Source: Paragonimus westermani (lineage: Eukaryota; Platyhelminthes; Trematoda; Plagiorchiida; Troglotrematidae). From it: DNA of 64,000 nucleotides. Shown piece by piece: positions 10,093 to 23,098 of this stretch (position 1 is its first letter; every line of letters starts with the position of its first letter). The notes under the pieces were generated by a model. It had not been told where the DNA came from. It saw only the letters and a program-made list of their open reading frames with translations, and searched no databases. A program made the position numbers and the translations under genes. The stretch is from NCBI GenBank assembly GCA_008508345.1, contig QNGE01001030.1:17592-81591 (forward strand), given 5' to 3'.

Positions 10093-10213
10093 GGCCGTTG
10101 AGGAGAGAGACCAGATCTTTAGTCGACGAAATATACAGGCTGTCTCTGAAAGCGCTATAAAAGGCACCGGCACGCGAATTTGCTAGAGGGGCTAGAGACC
10201 GGCCGTTGAGGAG
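10093..10213 (+). repeat. Two copies of GGCCGTTGAGGAG
   Basis: The 13-base word GGCCGTTGAGGAG occurs at 10093-10105 and 10201-10213, flanking a TATA-like box. The spacing of 108 bases and its location in a GC-richer patch suggest a promoter or LTR U3 region. Confidence 0.5.
10156..10163 (+). promoter_or_regulatory. TATA-like box TATAAAAG in GC-rich flanks
   Basis: The sequence GCGCTATAAAAGGCACCGG has the form of a canonical TATA box with G/C-rich flanks. The 10060-10290 segment around it is GC-richer than the neighbourhood. Two possible plus-strand exons follow at 10400 and 10847. It could serve a host gene or be the core promoter of an LTR; the sequence alone does not decide. Confidence 0.4.
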
Positions 10214-10399
10214 CGAGTAAACCGGAGGAATGTGACACGTGTGTTCTTTGGGTTCGCGCCACGGTCACATGACTTGTAGACAAACAATAGGACAGCGCGC
10301 ATCATGCGAGCTTTCTTAATAGCCTAGGTACAATATGCAACTATGAGTTTTGGAACTATTGTACACACCGTGCAAAAGGCAGGCCAGTGAAATCTCCAG

Positions 10400-10663
10400 G
10401 CCGCTACAAATTGGCTCTTCGATATACAGACCACAGACGTTAGCACGAATTCCACGGTTAGTTTCAGGTTAACCCTGGAACGAAAAGTTGATGATTTTGA
10501 TGGCAGTATATGGCCATCCATGCCATGTATCAATGGGAAAACACCACTAAACTGCTCGGCTTTGGTACACAATACCAGTTTGAACAGTGATCCCTATCGT
10601 GTCTCACGTTTGCATTCTTACAGAAGACTCAGCGTTCGTGAGCTGAGGACGGTTTGGAAATCG
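10400..10663 (+). CDS. Possible exon of unknown protein (88 codons)
   Basis: Open in one frame (phase 0 to 0) from an acceptor-like AATCTCCAG to a weak donor TCG|GTGTGA; the frame closes at 10667. The translation starts AATNWLFDIQTTDV and contains three N-glycosylation sequons (NST, NCS, NTS), suggesting an exported domain if real. Its GC content is higher than that of the surroundings. No family is recognised. It follows a TATA-like box by about 240 bases, but no initiating ATG in frame was found, so an upstream exon would be needed. Its length alone is compatible with chance. Confidence 0.3.
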
Positions 10664-10846
10664 GTGTGAAGCTCAAGTTTTTCTGCGAAATTCAACTCAA
10701 CTTTTGAAGAAAAGGTATGTTGCTACTCCTATGAGACTGAATTTTTTCATATTCGAAAAATAACTTCTCAACTCAACGTAAAATTCACTATTCTGTTGCA
10801 TTTTTAATAGCTATCATATGATCGAACTTCCGCACCTTTCTTTTAG

Positions 10847-11236
10847 CAGCATCAACAGAATTCAACGATTTTCGGAACCGAAACACGCCACACAATTACA
10901 ATCCCAGTATTTTTCTTTAATAAAATACCTTTATCTCAAAGTTTATATATGTACTTCCGCTGTACGTATATGAATGAGCCTGTGTGGCATACGGGTTGCT
11001 TGCCGAAGGCCGTTAGAATGCACTCATCTTCTCGTGATTCGGTACTGTTTAGCCACTGCTTTTTGCAGTTAATGAATGATGCAAATTTACGAGGCTCGTT
11101 ACACCTAAATACGCCGAGTTCGATCAATGAGCTGAAGTCACGAATTAACTTGCAAAGGATGAGTGGCTTTTTCTGCAAAGTGTACGGCAATGGACACTTT
11201 GTTTTACCAATTAAATTTTTTCAAGGTCGTTTCTGA
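10847..11236 (+). CDS. Possible exon or open frame of about 130 codons, unknown
   Basis: A pyrimidine-rich acceptor (CGCACCTTTCTTTTAG) is followed by a frame open to the TGA at about 11234. The in-frame TAG at 10844 is part of the acceptor itself, so the open frame begins precisely at the proposed exon start. A possible donor is CAAG|GTCGTT at about 11225. The translation includes NEPVWHTGCLPKAVR and SINELKSRINLQRM and is not recognised. The minus strand is open here too (10936-11190), which weakens the call. One or two frames of this length are expected by chance in a window of this size. Confidence 0.3.
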   Translation, partial: QHQQNSTIFGTETRHTITIPVFFFNKIPLSQSLYMYFRCTYMNEPVWHTGCLPKAVRMHSSSRDSVLFSHCFLQLMNDANLRGSLHLNTPSSINELKSRINLQRMSGFFCKVYGNGHFVLPIKFFQGRF

Positions 11237-11967
11237 TTGGCGATTATTTGTCATTTACTTCATGTTTCCGTGAAAATGCACGGGAGACGAAGTGCTCCTG
11301 AAAGTAAGTAACCACGCATAGTATAACGTTGAGTGTGATACAAATGGCTGAAATGATTGCGACGTCCAGTTCTGGTGGAGTTCAGTGCATTTATGCTGAT
11401 ACGGTAAATTTCGGGTTACTGTGACAGTGGGGTTCGGCGTATGCCTAAACCAAACGACCTAGTGCAAGGTTTTCTCGCAGGTTGAGAATAGATATTTGAG
11501 AGTCGTGCTGTTATTTTAAGACAAACAAAGACGAATCAATGTTTCATGCATTGGGTCATACAATCGTATGTTTCCCTTTAGGTAACTTAAGGAATATGAT
11601 ACTACTGTTAAGGCCACTTTGCAGCATGCTGGATTAACTTACGGTTTCTCACGGTTATCATTTCCGTTGAACGGTGGACGGAATGGACCAACAAAGTGAT
11701 TTTTGGAGTAGTTTATACCCAGCCGGCACGACTGTCCTATGAGTGTCGCGAGAGTTTCTTATGCGCGTTCTATGAGCGTGCGTGCCCTATGGGAGTTTTT
11801 GACGCAACATATGATATAGTGCCTTTACCAATTCTGCAATTGGTTCAACGATTGCACTTTTGACAGCTAACTGAGCTTTCCCACCAATATCACCACCCTC
11901 CAGCTATTGCTAAATAATCTAATGGCGTCTGATGCCAACAAATATACGGCATACTCTGAGACTTTAT

Positions 11968-13154
11968 TTATATAGCAAAATATACAGTCTCAACCGTACG
12001 ATCAAGGGTAGTCATGTCCTTGCTTTTTGGATCCATGTGGCGATTTGACTTGGTCTTAGGTAGCCGGGCATATCTTTCTCTAGCTTTCTGGATCCACCTT
12101 TGTAGTTCCTCTTCCGCGGCCTCGCGTGGAAAATCGCGAAAATTTGGTGCACGATAGCATCTTATGCACTGTAGTTGATGGCGTGCGGACAAGCTTACTG
12201 ACAATTAGTTTTGATGGGAGTGTGGGTACAAACGAGAACTTCTTATTAACCTCTGATGACGGTTGTATTGATCATGCACTGCAGTGGCGGAGGTGGGGGA
12301 AGAATAATCCACTTCTGCATTGTACGCCCTTCTTTTAGATACATTGATGTCATCAACTGTGGAGTCTGGCCTAAAAATGTGCTTACTGGACAAGGTCGCC
12401 AGATAACCTTTAACACTCTCTTGACGCGTCTTTCAGTGTTTTCCATGTTAACTGTAACGTCAGATGTTGGCAACTTGTACAATTCCCCATGGATTCTTAC
12501 GAGACGCATTGTGGTTGTAAGGTCGTTTACAAGAGAGTGAGTGAGTGTAAGTGAATATTACTAGTGATCCCTGAAACTTTTACTGTATATTTTTTGACGG
12601 CGGTGGTGCCAGTGGACGCTGTGATAGAAAATAACGTATTTGCTTTGACCCCATTCGTGGCCAACGCATTTTATATTGGGAAGTGAACCACAACTGGTGA
12701 GCAGTAGTGACTGATCTCTCCTCAAACTCAAAAACATGGTGCAGCTGGAACTAACGGTCCCTGTAATTGTGGTGTATTCAATGCGGGCAAGTAGTTGAAC
12801 AGTTAGTCGATGCTTTATTTTGTGCAAACTATGACAAACAGCCAAGTGGTCATTCAACTTGAGGCGTAGATATTCGAAGTAAATGTCCGCAGCACTTTTC
12901 CGACAGGTGATGGATGATAAACGACAGCACTTAAAGATGTTTAAATCCACGGATTAGATGTATTTTTGAAAGAAGAAAACGTCCAACCGGGCATAGCGAC
13001 TTAGTAGAATTTGTTCGCCGTAGATGAGTTCTAGGAAAGCTGGCGCACCGTTCACTATTGCGTAGTTGTTAAGCACTTTATCTGTGAAGTGTGCTTTCAA
13101 GTAAAACACTCGCATCTTGGTTGCACGGCGACAAGGAACAAGGAAACAGCACAT
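11968..13154 (-). other. Cluster of minus-strand open segments, unrecognised
   Basis: Four minus-strand frames follow one another: 12954-13154, 12561-12950, 12246-12509 and 11968-12204. Peptides such as VLNNYAIVNGAPAFLELIYG, RIHGELYKLPTSDVTV, VIWRPCPVSTFLGQ and FPREAAEEELQRWIQKARER look protein-like but match no family I know. They could be pieces of a decayed minus-strand retroelement belonging to the inverted LTR at 9.13-9.65 kb. The plus strand is also partly open, so coding is unproven. Confidence 0.3.
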
Positions 13155-13159
13155 TATCC

Positions 13160-16100
13160 GATAGTAGTTTTATTCAAAACATAAAGTCATGAATTTCAAC
13201 AATCCTGCAAAACAGCTGCAAAGCTGGCGTGGTTGGACAAAACGCCATTCGCCTCAAACTGGATAGCAATTGTTTCTCACTAGTTTCCAGGACAGTAATC
13301 ACCTCCACCGGTGTGTTTGCGCCAGCAATCTTATTGCTTTCTCTCGCTGACAAATCTCAATCTAATTATGGCAATATTAACTGAATCAGACCATCATCTT
13401 TGTCAGGAACAATTGCTTTCTGCTCATGAACGTTTTCCATCTTGTACATTTTTGAAAGACGGTAGATATTAGATCGCGAGAACACACGGGGCCTCTTAGT
13501 GTTGCAGTTTTAAAATTCATGGGTGATAGATTAAACAAATTGGACGAATGCAAACAAATATTTCAGAAAAAATGATATCCGGCATTTTTCTGCATTATTT
13601 GTAATGCGTAACATTGAGTAGTTATTTAACATGCAAACAAATGGTCAGGCGTTTAAACAAGGGTTTATACGACCGTCCTGCAGGACACACAGAGGACACC
13701 AATAGAACAGTCGACCATCATGTGTAAATCCCATGTGCTGCCTTGGTGGTTGTGCATGCTAACAACTCAATTCATCTCAAGTGAACTCTGGGACAAGCAC
13801 TTGTAATGCAGACTGGGTTTTTCTGCAATCTATACCTACTCGTCCTAACAGAATATCTTCTCGCTAATTTATTGTAAGTCGACTGTATGCAGGCTAATTA
13901 TAACCCCGCAGTGACTTAGAAAAACATTACCACCGGAGTGAACTATGTCTGAATATAACGAAATACGGCACATAAATTGAGTCTTGTAAGAATCTTATTG
14001 GATTGTTTTATTTGATACGCAATTATTTCAGTTCCACGGTGATACACATGCCCAAATAGTAAAACGGTTCAGGGCCCGCGCGTGCATCGCAAGACTAAAG
14101 GCCGGCAGAAAGCGGGCGGACAGTGGGCATTTGGGCTATAGCCTTGCGCCGGCTCCGCGCCGCCAATGGTGTGCGATGAAAAATTGATTAGCAACGCTTT
14201 TCAGCTTTCCCAGCTTCGGTAATTCCATTGAAGTCGAGTTCGCTAATCATTTTTGACAATTTTGAAGCTGTTGAGCCTCTCTTTGACAAATTATGAGAGA
14301 AATATTTGAAAGTAGAGGGTTTTACGTGGTCTATTTAAAGTAGTATTTGTCAGGAACATATGTACATGAAGCCGTCAAATTTTTTCGCCAGCAACCCTAA
14401 TTTTTCCATACGATTGGCAGAACGCTGAGGTATACAGAGGGTTAGAATGAAAGACCAGTTAAAAGAGAGTGTTGCAACGAGGAGTAAGAGGCTGCAAATC
14501 TACATGTATCTTTGAGAAAGAGCTAACATGGTGCGTAAAATTCTTATAGACATTATAATATTACTATGGACATATGCAAGTTCATATCAAGTAAACGGAG
14601 TTTGTCCACCGAACTCGTAAAGTTTTTGAACATGGACCATAATAATGCAAGTTTTATGTGTGTATTTGAAATTTCACATTTCCTGATTACTCAAGATAGA
14701 GTAAAGGTAGAATACTAGTCAGGACGTATTCTTCATGTAATTCATATTGGGGTGAACGATGTGAGTTAATCGCATCCATGCTCCAAAGTATATACAAAAA
14801 CGTTCAGTTTCATTCGCACCCAACTTACGCATCCCGAAGGCGCAACAATAAGAAAATGCCTAAAATTATAATAGCGTTTGAATAGAGCTCAATGAATTAA
14901 ATGCAAATGAGTACCCAGTTTTCAAAATAAAATTGGCTGACTTGCCTATGCATAACGTATAAGTTGGATTATCATTTCAACATTTCACCCATTGCCCGCC
15001 GAAATCTGCGAGATATCGGCAGTTTCCGACAGACTGTGTGCTACATAGTTGATCAAAGACGCGTTGACTAAGTCAGAACAAACTGAGATTGTAAACATAT
15101 AGCTACACTCAAAGTCATGGAGTTTATTGGGCTTTCATTGAACGTATTCACAAATCATGCACATTATTTTCGATTGATATACAGATTTGCTACTACGCAT
15201 ATTGGGAAATTCACGACAGTCTCTAAGGGAGAGCTTGGGAGTTTTAACAGCATACACTATTGCCGGAATGCATTTCACAGTTTGGGAGAAATAAATAACT
15301 AAGGGACTGAATTATAACTAAGAGTGGTGAGATATATTACCTAAGTTCAACAACTCACTTCAACTCCGTGTGATTGTAGGTCAATCTGCGATGTTTGTGT
15401 GGTATAAGTTGCGATTTCTATGCATAGTAATTACGATCGTATGAGCACAGCTGACTTTATATTTACTCACTGTGTTGGAGCGACGGTTCAGTTTTCGAAC
15501 AAAATAGGAGAGGCTAGACGAGTTCATCCGAAACTGAACAAATTATTATCTAAGAAAGTGGAGCAGCTAACCACAAGGTTTAGAAGGCTACACATGGGAT
15601 GTCGCCGGCAAACGTGGTTAACCGAAAACGTTTTGCTGGAAGGGTACAGCTGCTAGTAACTAGGATGATGACTGTAATGAAAAGAATCCCTAAAGTGAAA
15701 TATTGCGACGGCTTAACGTATGTTGTATTAGAAGGAGCACTTCAAGAGGGAATCTCGTAGAAACACTAGACATGATGGGGAATTTCAGACATTAAAAAAC
15801 TGATCCATTAAAGCTTGCACACAGGCTTTCAAGGACGCATTTGTGAGCCATTGAAGTTTGGGGTCGGAGCGTGCTCACGCCCGGGCTTTTCCCCTCAAGG
15901 AATCATATGTTTTCGAAATAAGCTGCTTACTCCTGTTGTCAGCAGCAGTATAGCTGCTACTTCCAGCTAGTTGCTAGGTATCCCTGAAGTATCTATGCTC
16001 CCTGGTTCTACAAGCAGAGCTTATCCCAAGTGTCTAGCTCGTTTTTAGTCGCAAGGATGGTTGTGGGTTTGACTGAGTGATTGTACTTGATCAAGTCTGA

Positions 16101-19100
16101 ATGGTGTGTGTCGGATTGAGGTTTTACGTGACTACATATGTTTGGTTTTATGCCGTAGAAAGTATAATGTGTGCATATATACCGGTGTAGTTATGACACG
16201 GGCAGGTAACAACATCGCACAAAAGTACGTCCAACATACTGGCCTTGATATTACGCAAACTCTATCCAGGTAGACGTGCGAACGATGGGCTTGATTCATA
16301 AGTTCCAATCCAGACAGCACAGCTCTAATATTTTCAATCATATTAAACTCTTACCACCAATCTGCCACTCCAACATTCCTTCTCTCTTTTCCACCACATA
16401 AGGATGGTCGTTTTGAATGGAAAGAGTCATTTCTTGTTACGGCAAACTTAGTTCATTCCATAGCTATTTTACCTCAAATCCATCTGAAATTCTACGTAGA
16501 GGGAATATGGGTTAAAATTCATGTTGTGGTGGCAAAGTTCAGTGATATACCTGGAGCACAGCTATTAGTACATTGCTTACGGTCCTCCGATATAATTCGG
16601 CAGTAATGGTAAGAATATAGATGTTCCCAAATACACAACCCATTATGACTGGTGCAACAGTCGGTCAGTTCTGTACAAAATGTCCGCAAAAGAAGTCGAG
16701 AATTACTAATAGTCGCTCATACAGACTCTTCTATGTATAGCATTGGGTTGCCGGTGGAAAAATTGTGCACGGACTGAAACTCTGAGAAATAGCAATTTTG
16801 TTTGCGATTGTAGGAAGAAAAAGCTTTCGTTATTTGGCGTTTGATGGGTTTCATAAAAAGCAACTAATGGTTACGCTGTCTAAGAAAACAATCGAAAAAT
16901 CAAACTGTCCCACAAAACATGTTGGTAAAGCGTGCTCAATCAGAAAGAATGCGAACTACATTTCTTTTGTTACCGCTTGTGCGGAAACTATAAAAATGCC
17001 ACTACTAGATAATATATTTTGGCGGCTTGTAAGATAATGTTGCCGTTCAGCCGTTGATTCTGACGCAGACTCAAATAAATGAAAGACTCAGTTGACTAAA
17101 ATGTCTACGTTAAACCGGTTTCATGGCTGAATATGTCAACCTCAGCTGGAATACCAACTGAGCCGCTTCTTGTGCACCACGGTGATGACCGGAATTTACC
17201 CTAAAGGCGTCTTACCAATCAAAACAGAACTTATAAGACTGACGAATGCCTTTCGTCAGAAACCATAATGAAATCAACATAATATATCATAAATGATCAA
17301 ATCCTACCACCTTCAATTGGAATATACTTGAATATAGTCACGTGTCTGGAAACTGCACACCTGCTCATGGGGCTTTATCTCGACAGATCGAATAAGACTA
17401 CATTTTCATACTTGTGTATACTTGTGAAATCAGTGTCGGCAAAACATTTCTCTCGAAAATTGTAAATCACTGTTCCGGCCTGGAAATCTCAACATTCAGA
17501 ATGATCAACAACCAAGAAAACACTTGTTCTTAGATGTGTAAGAAGACGCCACATTCAACTGACAGAGTAACAATGAACACTTTTGCCACTTTTTACTCTT
17601 CTCTCTATCATTTCAGGGTTCTCAAACTTTTACAAATAAATCTCATCAACTGCCAGTAGATAATCTCTGGGTTGCTTGATATAGGGCATGTAACAGAAAA
17701 ACTTTGTGGCTGCTCTCAAAATTGGGTAGCGTTTTCAGTCAACCTCTTTCACAAAGCGTCATAAGACTTCAATTTTGTCTGTGACGTAGCCCGGCTCGCG
17801 GCAAAATTCACCATCAGCTGAGCTTGTTTCACCTTGACCTCAGAGTTTTGTAATTTTATGATTAGGAGTTTTTGAAGAGAATCCGGAGAAGGTGGCGACA
17901 GATTGGTAAAAGCGTAGAAATCAAATTTTCCAAGATGTTTTTTCGCCAAAATCAATAGGATTTGCATACATCCAACGCGTATATATAGACTGATATATTT
18001 AGTTTCATTTGATGGGTTGGAGTCATGGCGGAAAAACAAAACAAAACACGGGTTATTGCCAAAAAATTATGGCCGTTTTCAATGCAACTGGTAGTGTTGT
18101 AAATGCTTGGTAAGTGTTTTAAACAGATCTTCACTACTGATTCGGTAATCACTTCATCATTTGCAGTACTACAAAAGCTACTGATGTTCCATCTCTGGCA
18201 CGAATAAGGAGGTGAAATTCTACTGAGGAGCACTAAATTAAACTAGTTCAAAAGCTTCCTCGGGTTTCATTAATGGGTCAGCATATGTCTACAGTTCACA
18301 GCACTCAAGTATTGGTTGTCTGTGTACTTTGGCGAGACGACTGTAATTTTCAGTTGAGTGGACATTTGTCTACTTATGCCAAATGTCACTGACGTGTAAA
18401 GGGTCAAACTCATTCGACAACTGACCGGCAGGTGTTAGGTGTAAAAAGAAACGCCCACTATTATTTTTGATGATATCATAATCTTTCAGAATGTCGTGAA
18501 AAGACCTTGATCAGCTGACTTCGGCTGACTGACTGGAGATCTATGGGTGACGTTGTGGGTCTCATCTGGGTTGCTGTGTGGTCTTATCTTCTCGCTAATC
18601 AGCAAGTGAGGCTGTTACTGATTGCACCATCCTGGGTCCTATTAAACCAGATGTTGTTCCGTCATCTTCTTACAATATGCAGTTCGCTCAAAATATTCCG
18701 TTGCACAACATCAGGTATTGGAGTATGCAAGCATGATTTGGGTCTGGTTATGCAGTGTGACTTAGTGACGAAGAGTTAAAAGTGGTCAAGTAAAGGGCCA
18801 CGAGTGGGATGTGATCACCGGGACGAACGATGAAATGCTTCAAGCAGATTCGTGACCGAGTTCCTTTCATGGGAAAAACCGGTTTGAATGTTATTCTTTT
18901 GTTCTTTACTAGTTGGTGCTTTGTTGCTCTCACCATAATGATATTGAGGTATTTCCATTTGGATGTTACTACTCGGTAAAATCTTGACTAAGCTACACAG
19001 CAGTAGTTACTTGGAAAAGCAGCTAATTCAATTGCATCGTAATATTTAGCATCCACATGCTTTTACTCGAGACCTACTTAAAATAACCTATGTCAGTGCG

Positions 19101-19440
19101 TGGAAAATTGTGCATGAATTAGACAGTAAGTCACTGATTGCATGAATGTGTCCGTCAGCTTTGGCTGTAGCTTGAACCAAAGGGCTAATGGAGTTAATTT
19201 GTTTGTACTTGAAAATGGTATTTCACGATGTTGAAAATAAAGGTTGACAAACATGACAAGTTGTTCTCATAAGGTATAAATGTAAGTTACTCCGTAGATT
19301 GTGCCAAACCAATGGAAAGCTCCAAATCGTTTGAGCTGATCATTGTCTTTGGGGTGATCGTATTCAACATGCCTCCAGCTGGAAGAAGTTAATTTTTGTG
19401 GACATGGCTTTTTGGTGCTTGCTCTGAACATAGAAATGTT
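13160..19440. other. Long non-coding stretch
   Basis: AT-rich sequence without convincing genes. It holds a GC-rich patch at about 14070-14180 (listed separately). Open frames here (for example 15117-15302, 15420-15656, 16798-17037, minus 17749-18233) are of chance length. A very pyrimidine-rich acceptor (17586-17616, ending TATCATTTCAG) is followed by only 13 open codons before a weak donor, so I do not call an exon. Confidence 0.4.
14048..14180. other. GC-rich patch with short inverted repeat
   Basis: A block of roughly 110 bases rich in G+C and CpG (GGGCCCGCGCGTGCATCG, AAAGCGGGCGGACAG, GCGCCGGCTCCGCGCCGCC) stands out from AT-rich surroundings. GCCCAAAT (about 14050) and ATTTGGGC (about 14129) are inverted copies. 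It may be a remnant of a GC-rich repeat or a promoter-like island. No transcript start or gene is evident. Confidence 0.45.
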
Positions 19441-19449
19441 CGAGTTCAG

Positions 19450-19530
19450 TCCTGCCATCTGAACCTGTCGAGTCTCCTCAAGAGGCTTCTTGCTATATCA
19501 CACATTTACTGCGTTGATGACTTTCAGATG
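19450..19530 (+). CDS. Possible 27-codon exon with strong donor
   Basis: Bounded by GTTCAG on the left and by a near-consensus donor ATG|GTAAGTAG on the right, and open only in phase 0 to 0. The translation begins SCHLNLSSLLKRLLAISH. No family is recognised. The acceptor has a weak pyrimidine tract, and the frame is also open upstream, so the start could lie further left. Confidence 0.25.
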
Positions 19531-22500
19531 GTAAGTAGCTTGCCCCAGAACGTTGAAAAGTCAGAAAATCCTACGTATTTTGGTTTGATCCCGTCTTGGG
19601 TTATTTCAAGTTCTGCGGAATAAGAACAACGAATATAAGGAATAGTAGATTCCATTAAGTTTGATCTGATTATGGTTTTGGATTATTTACTGACTGAATA
19701 ATTTCACTACCAGTTATGTTGGAGAGCACTCCCGGCTCAATGCTAGTGTCGTCTTTGGAACAGATTGCTCTTGTGCGACCAACGAGACAATAGGGTGCGT
19801 CTTACTTTTGTTTAGATGGTATAAGAATAATGCACTCAGTCTGCCGTCGGTCGCACTTTGACCTAAAATAAATGAAAACTTTAGCCTGCTGCTAGACGAT
19901 CTGATTACGTTGTTCGTTTGGTAGCAAAAGGTATTACGTGATTCCCCCTCTTGATGTGAATTCACTGGGTGTGTGGTCATGACTGAAGGAACTGAAAACC
20001 GTCGGTAAGTAAGTGGAAGCATCAACTTTACGATAAGAACTATACACTTAGTGATAACAGAGAAACTTGTTTCTAATTAACTATCCAGACCTTACGTTTC
20101 CAGGTTTTCCGTTGACAACGTTAACAAACAGTAGACCCTGTAGTAATTCATTAGTGGTCTGGTTATCTGGCCCAATTCTTTACTGGGGTTTAACGTTGAA
20201 TTCAATAGTTGACAGTAGATTTCTCAGAACTATCGCAGCAATTACCGGTTCGACATTGATCTGTCGTTAAACGCCTCAATACAGCTAGCGTTATGAGTAA
20301 GAGGCAAGGATGTAAATGACGAGGTTTGTTCTGCCAAAATCTGATAACTGTCGTTCAGGTTTACGTACACTTACAGCTTGTACAAACTAGAAGGGCAAAA
20401 GCGTCAAAGGTGTTGACGCACTAGCTCCAGATGCTCGCCCATTGACTCATCAGTATCATAGAAGGGACGTAAATTTTGAAGTTACCCTTATTGTGCATTT
20501 ATGCCTACAGATTTTTGGTTGCCCAAACAGATTTAGAATCACGAGGTCTAAACATGAAGTCGTCCTACAACACTCGCCTGAAAAACTGTTATCTAAGACG
20601 TACTGGGGCACTAGCCTTTATAAATTTCAGGCCCCACATTTTGGCTGTTCTTTAAGCAATTAATTTGGGTATATTCTGGTAACAGTTGTGGCGTTTTGCC
20701 TTACCATCCTTCCCAGTCTGGAAACACTATGATGGTTGCTCTGTCACGTCGGGTGATCAGAAACTTGTCATGTTTAATTGGCACTCCCAGGACAATGCGT
20801 CGTGTACTAGTATGAGTTCGTCCGCAATAGCTAACAATCAGATCAATTTGAAACTTGTCTCTAAGCAAAATGAAAACTGGAGCTGACTAGCAGTTGTGAG
20901 TAAAAATATTTCCATGCAGGAAGTTTGGGGGTGGTATATGGCTGGAGCAAAACAAGGGGAATAAAACTCGGTTTTGTCTGTGAAAATTGATTAATTACAT
21001 TGTTGTGTACGAGTTCCTCATAAAAAGCATTTGACAAAATGGCTACCAAAATGATAGTTCTGTAGTCAAATATGAGCGGCGTTTCACTTGTAAAATCCGA
21101 AGTTCAATCTGGTCCCCTCATTCAATGTACGGCAGAACAGTAATTGATCAAACCTCAAGGAGTTAACTTTATCGCAAGATTACCTGGTGAAATCAGCGGG
21201 AATACACTGTCTTCTGCTGAGGTAATCGAGCAACTTAGTGGTTTGAATAGCATAGTCAAATTCAGATTTCTTCATCTCTACATTCTTACCATTACAATGT
21301 GTGCATTTGGTAGAAAAACAAAAGAAATCGAAGCCTAACTGAAATGTATTAAGACATATTATTGGGTGGGCCGTGATTGACGTCTACATTCAAACCCCTA
21401 GTCGGAAACGTTAATATTCAATCGTTTTCAGGCACATACCAACGTGGTCTCATCAACAGAGCTTCGGGACATCATAGAATATACAGTTTATGGGCACTCA
21501 GCAGGATAGAAAACGATGGAGCGATATTGGCGGTGGGGCTCGTGGTTGAGACAGGCTCTGTTGCAGATGAAGCGGCGTTCCTTCCTAATTGAGTATCGTT
21601 CAGTGGAGGGTGAGCTACTACGCCTTAGCCTTAGCTCCTTAGCCCAGACTTCGGGGACATCATTTTATGCCGATACAGAAACAATTACTTTGATAGAACA
21701 AAAAGAACGCTTAAAACCAGGACAAGACCACCTGTCCGAAAATGGCCAGATCATACATTAGTCCACGCATTAGTGTATGACATGCAGTCAGGAAGGAATG
21801 CAGTTGTTTCCGTTGCTAGGCACTTCACAGCCACATGCCACAATGCCAATAATGTATTATAATTTGCTGTCCTGCCAATTATTGGCAATTAGAAAATTCT
21901 AGAGTATGCAAGTGTATCATCAGTAATCCGTCGGTAGATTGTTCTATGTGCTCCGAAACACCCGAGTGCTAGTCAATGCTTGTTGTGGATTTGACGGTGA
22001 GTGGCCCTCACGTTTCAGCTCGATGTATATGTTGAACTAGTCCGTATGAGCTGACTTATTTTGATATCAAATCAGGAACAATGATAAGATTGTGCGGAGT
22101 GAATTGATATCTCACTTAGTGTCTTCTGGTTATCCTATCCAAATATCTCGAAGAGACTATTCAGATTTGAGACACAACCCGAATAAACTAAACATTCTTG
22201 GGTGAAATTATTATGCTGATGAGGTGCAACTCACTTTACTTACTGTGGTCTTGACAGTTTGCGAAGTTAATAGGTTAAGTCATGTTTTGGAGAGATCAGT
22301 CAACCGGTGTTCAGTAGTACACCAGAGACGGTTGGTCATGTTCAGCTATGGGGTTTGGGTCATTCAAATTCACACTGCTTATTGATGAAAACCTATTGAG
22401 GTGTGACATTTAACCTTATTTTGTGGCTTGAATGTTAATGCTGTCTGGCTGCGCTACCTTTGAGACAGTTAAAGATAATTAATAGATATGACAGAAGCCG

Positions 22501-22990
22501 CGTGAAGGTTGTTCCGTGGATGACGGTTCACTTTCATTTACCATTTGATTGTCTGTTACTAGCACGCAGTCAATCCAATTTTGATAGGTAGGCTTTAAAC
22601 TGGAGGGTTTCAGAATTGGTTTCCATCTTTCTTACATCTTAACAGCAAGCCAGGTTTTGTAAGTCTCACCACGGCTATATGGCAGCTGAGGCTCACTGTT
22701 AATCATTGGTGATGACTTTGATTTCAAATAAGTTGAATATGAACAGACAAGTTCCTGCTTGCACAAACGATTACCGAAATTAACACATCAGTATGAGCGA
22801 ATGTGCATATTTGGAATAGAATTTAGCGAGGTAGTGATGCCGGAGTCGTAATCTGGCAAATTGTTTCTCCTGTGGCAATCTTAATCGGTAAACGTAACAT
22901 TGCTCACTTTTTGTGAATTCTTGGTAGGAAACAGTTGATTAAAAAAATCGTATTGTGCACAGACACTTTCTTCAGATTTGTTTATTACCC
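19531..22990. other. Stretch with no recognised gene
   Basis: Several chance-length frames and one minor exon-like segment (21938-21996: acceptor TCGGTAG, 19 codons, donor GACG|GTGAGTGG, phase 2 to 1). Nothing resembles a retroelement or a known protein. Confidence 0.3.
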
Positions 22991-22996
22991 TCTCAG

Positions 22997-23098
22997 ATGT
23001 GTAGATGACAAAATGTATAAATTTTCGTTCTACTTCAACAGACAACAATGTTTAACTTCTACCCTTCATTTCACACTGCCCTCTAAATTGGGCAGTCT
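22997..23098 (+). CDS. Candidate internal exon, 102 bases, unknown protein
   Basis: A good acceptor (TTTATTACCCTCTCAG) and a good donor (CAGTCT|GTGAGATT) enclose 102 bases open in only one frame, phase 2 to 2. The peptide starts CVDDKMYKFSFYF and ends TLPSKLGS. I do not recognise it. A second acceptor (CTTTCTTCAG) lies 24 bases upstream. An open frame of this length is not rare, so the weight rests on the two splice sites. Confidence 0.35.

Noticed and set aside
17586..17700. Very strong acceptor at 17616
   Set aside because: The following frames close quickly, and the only donor in reach is weak. The tract may simply be pyrimidine-rich DNA.
22210..22240. CTGATGAGGTGCAACTCAC as a hammerhead core
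   Set aside because: No GAAA or CGAAAC follows at stem-loop distance, so only the CTGATGAG word matches.
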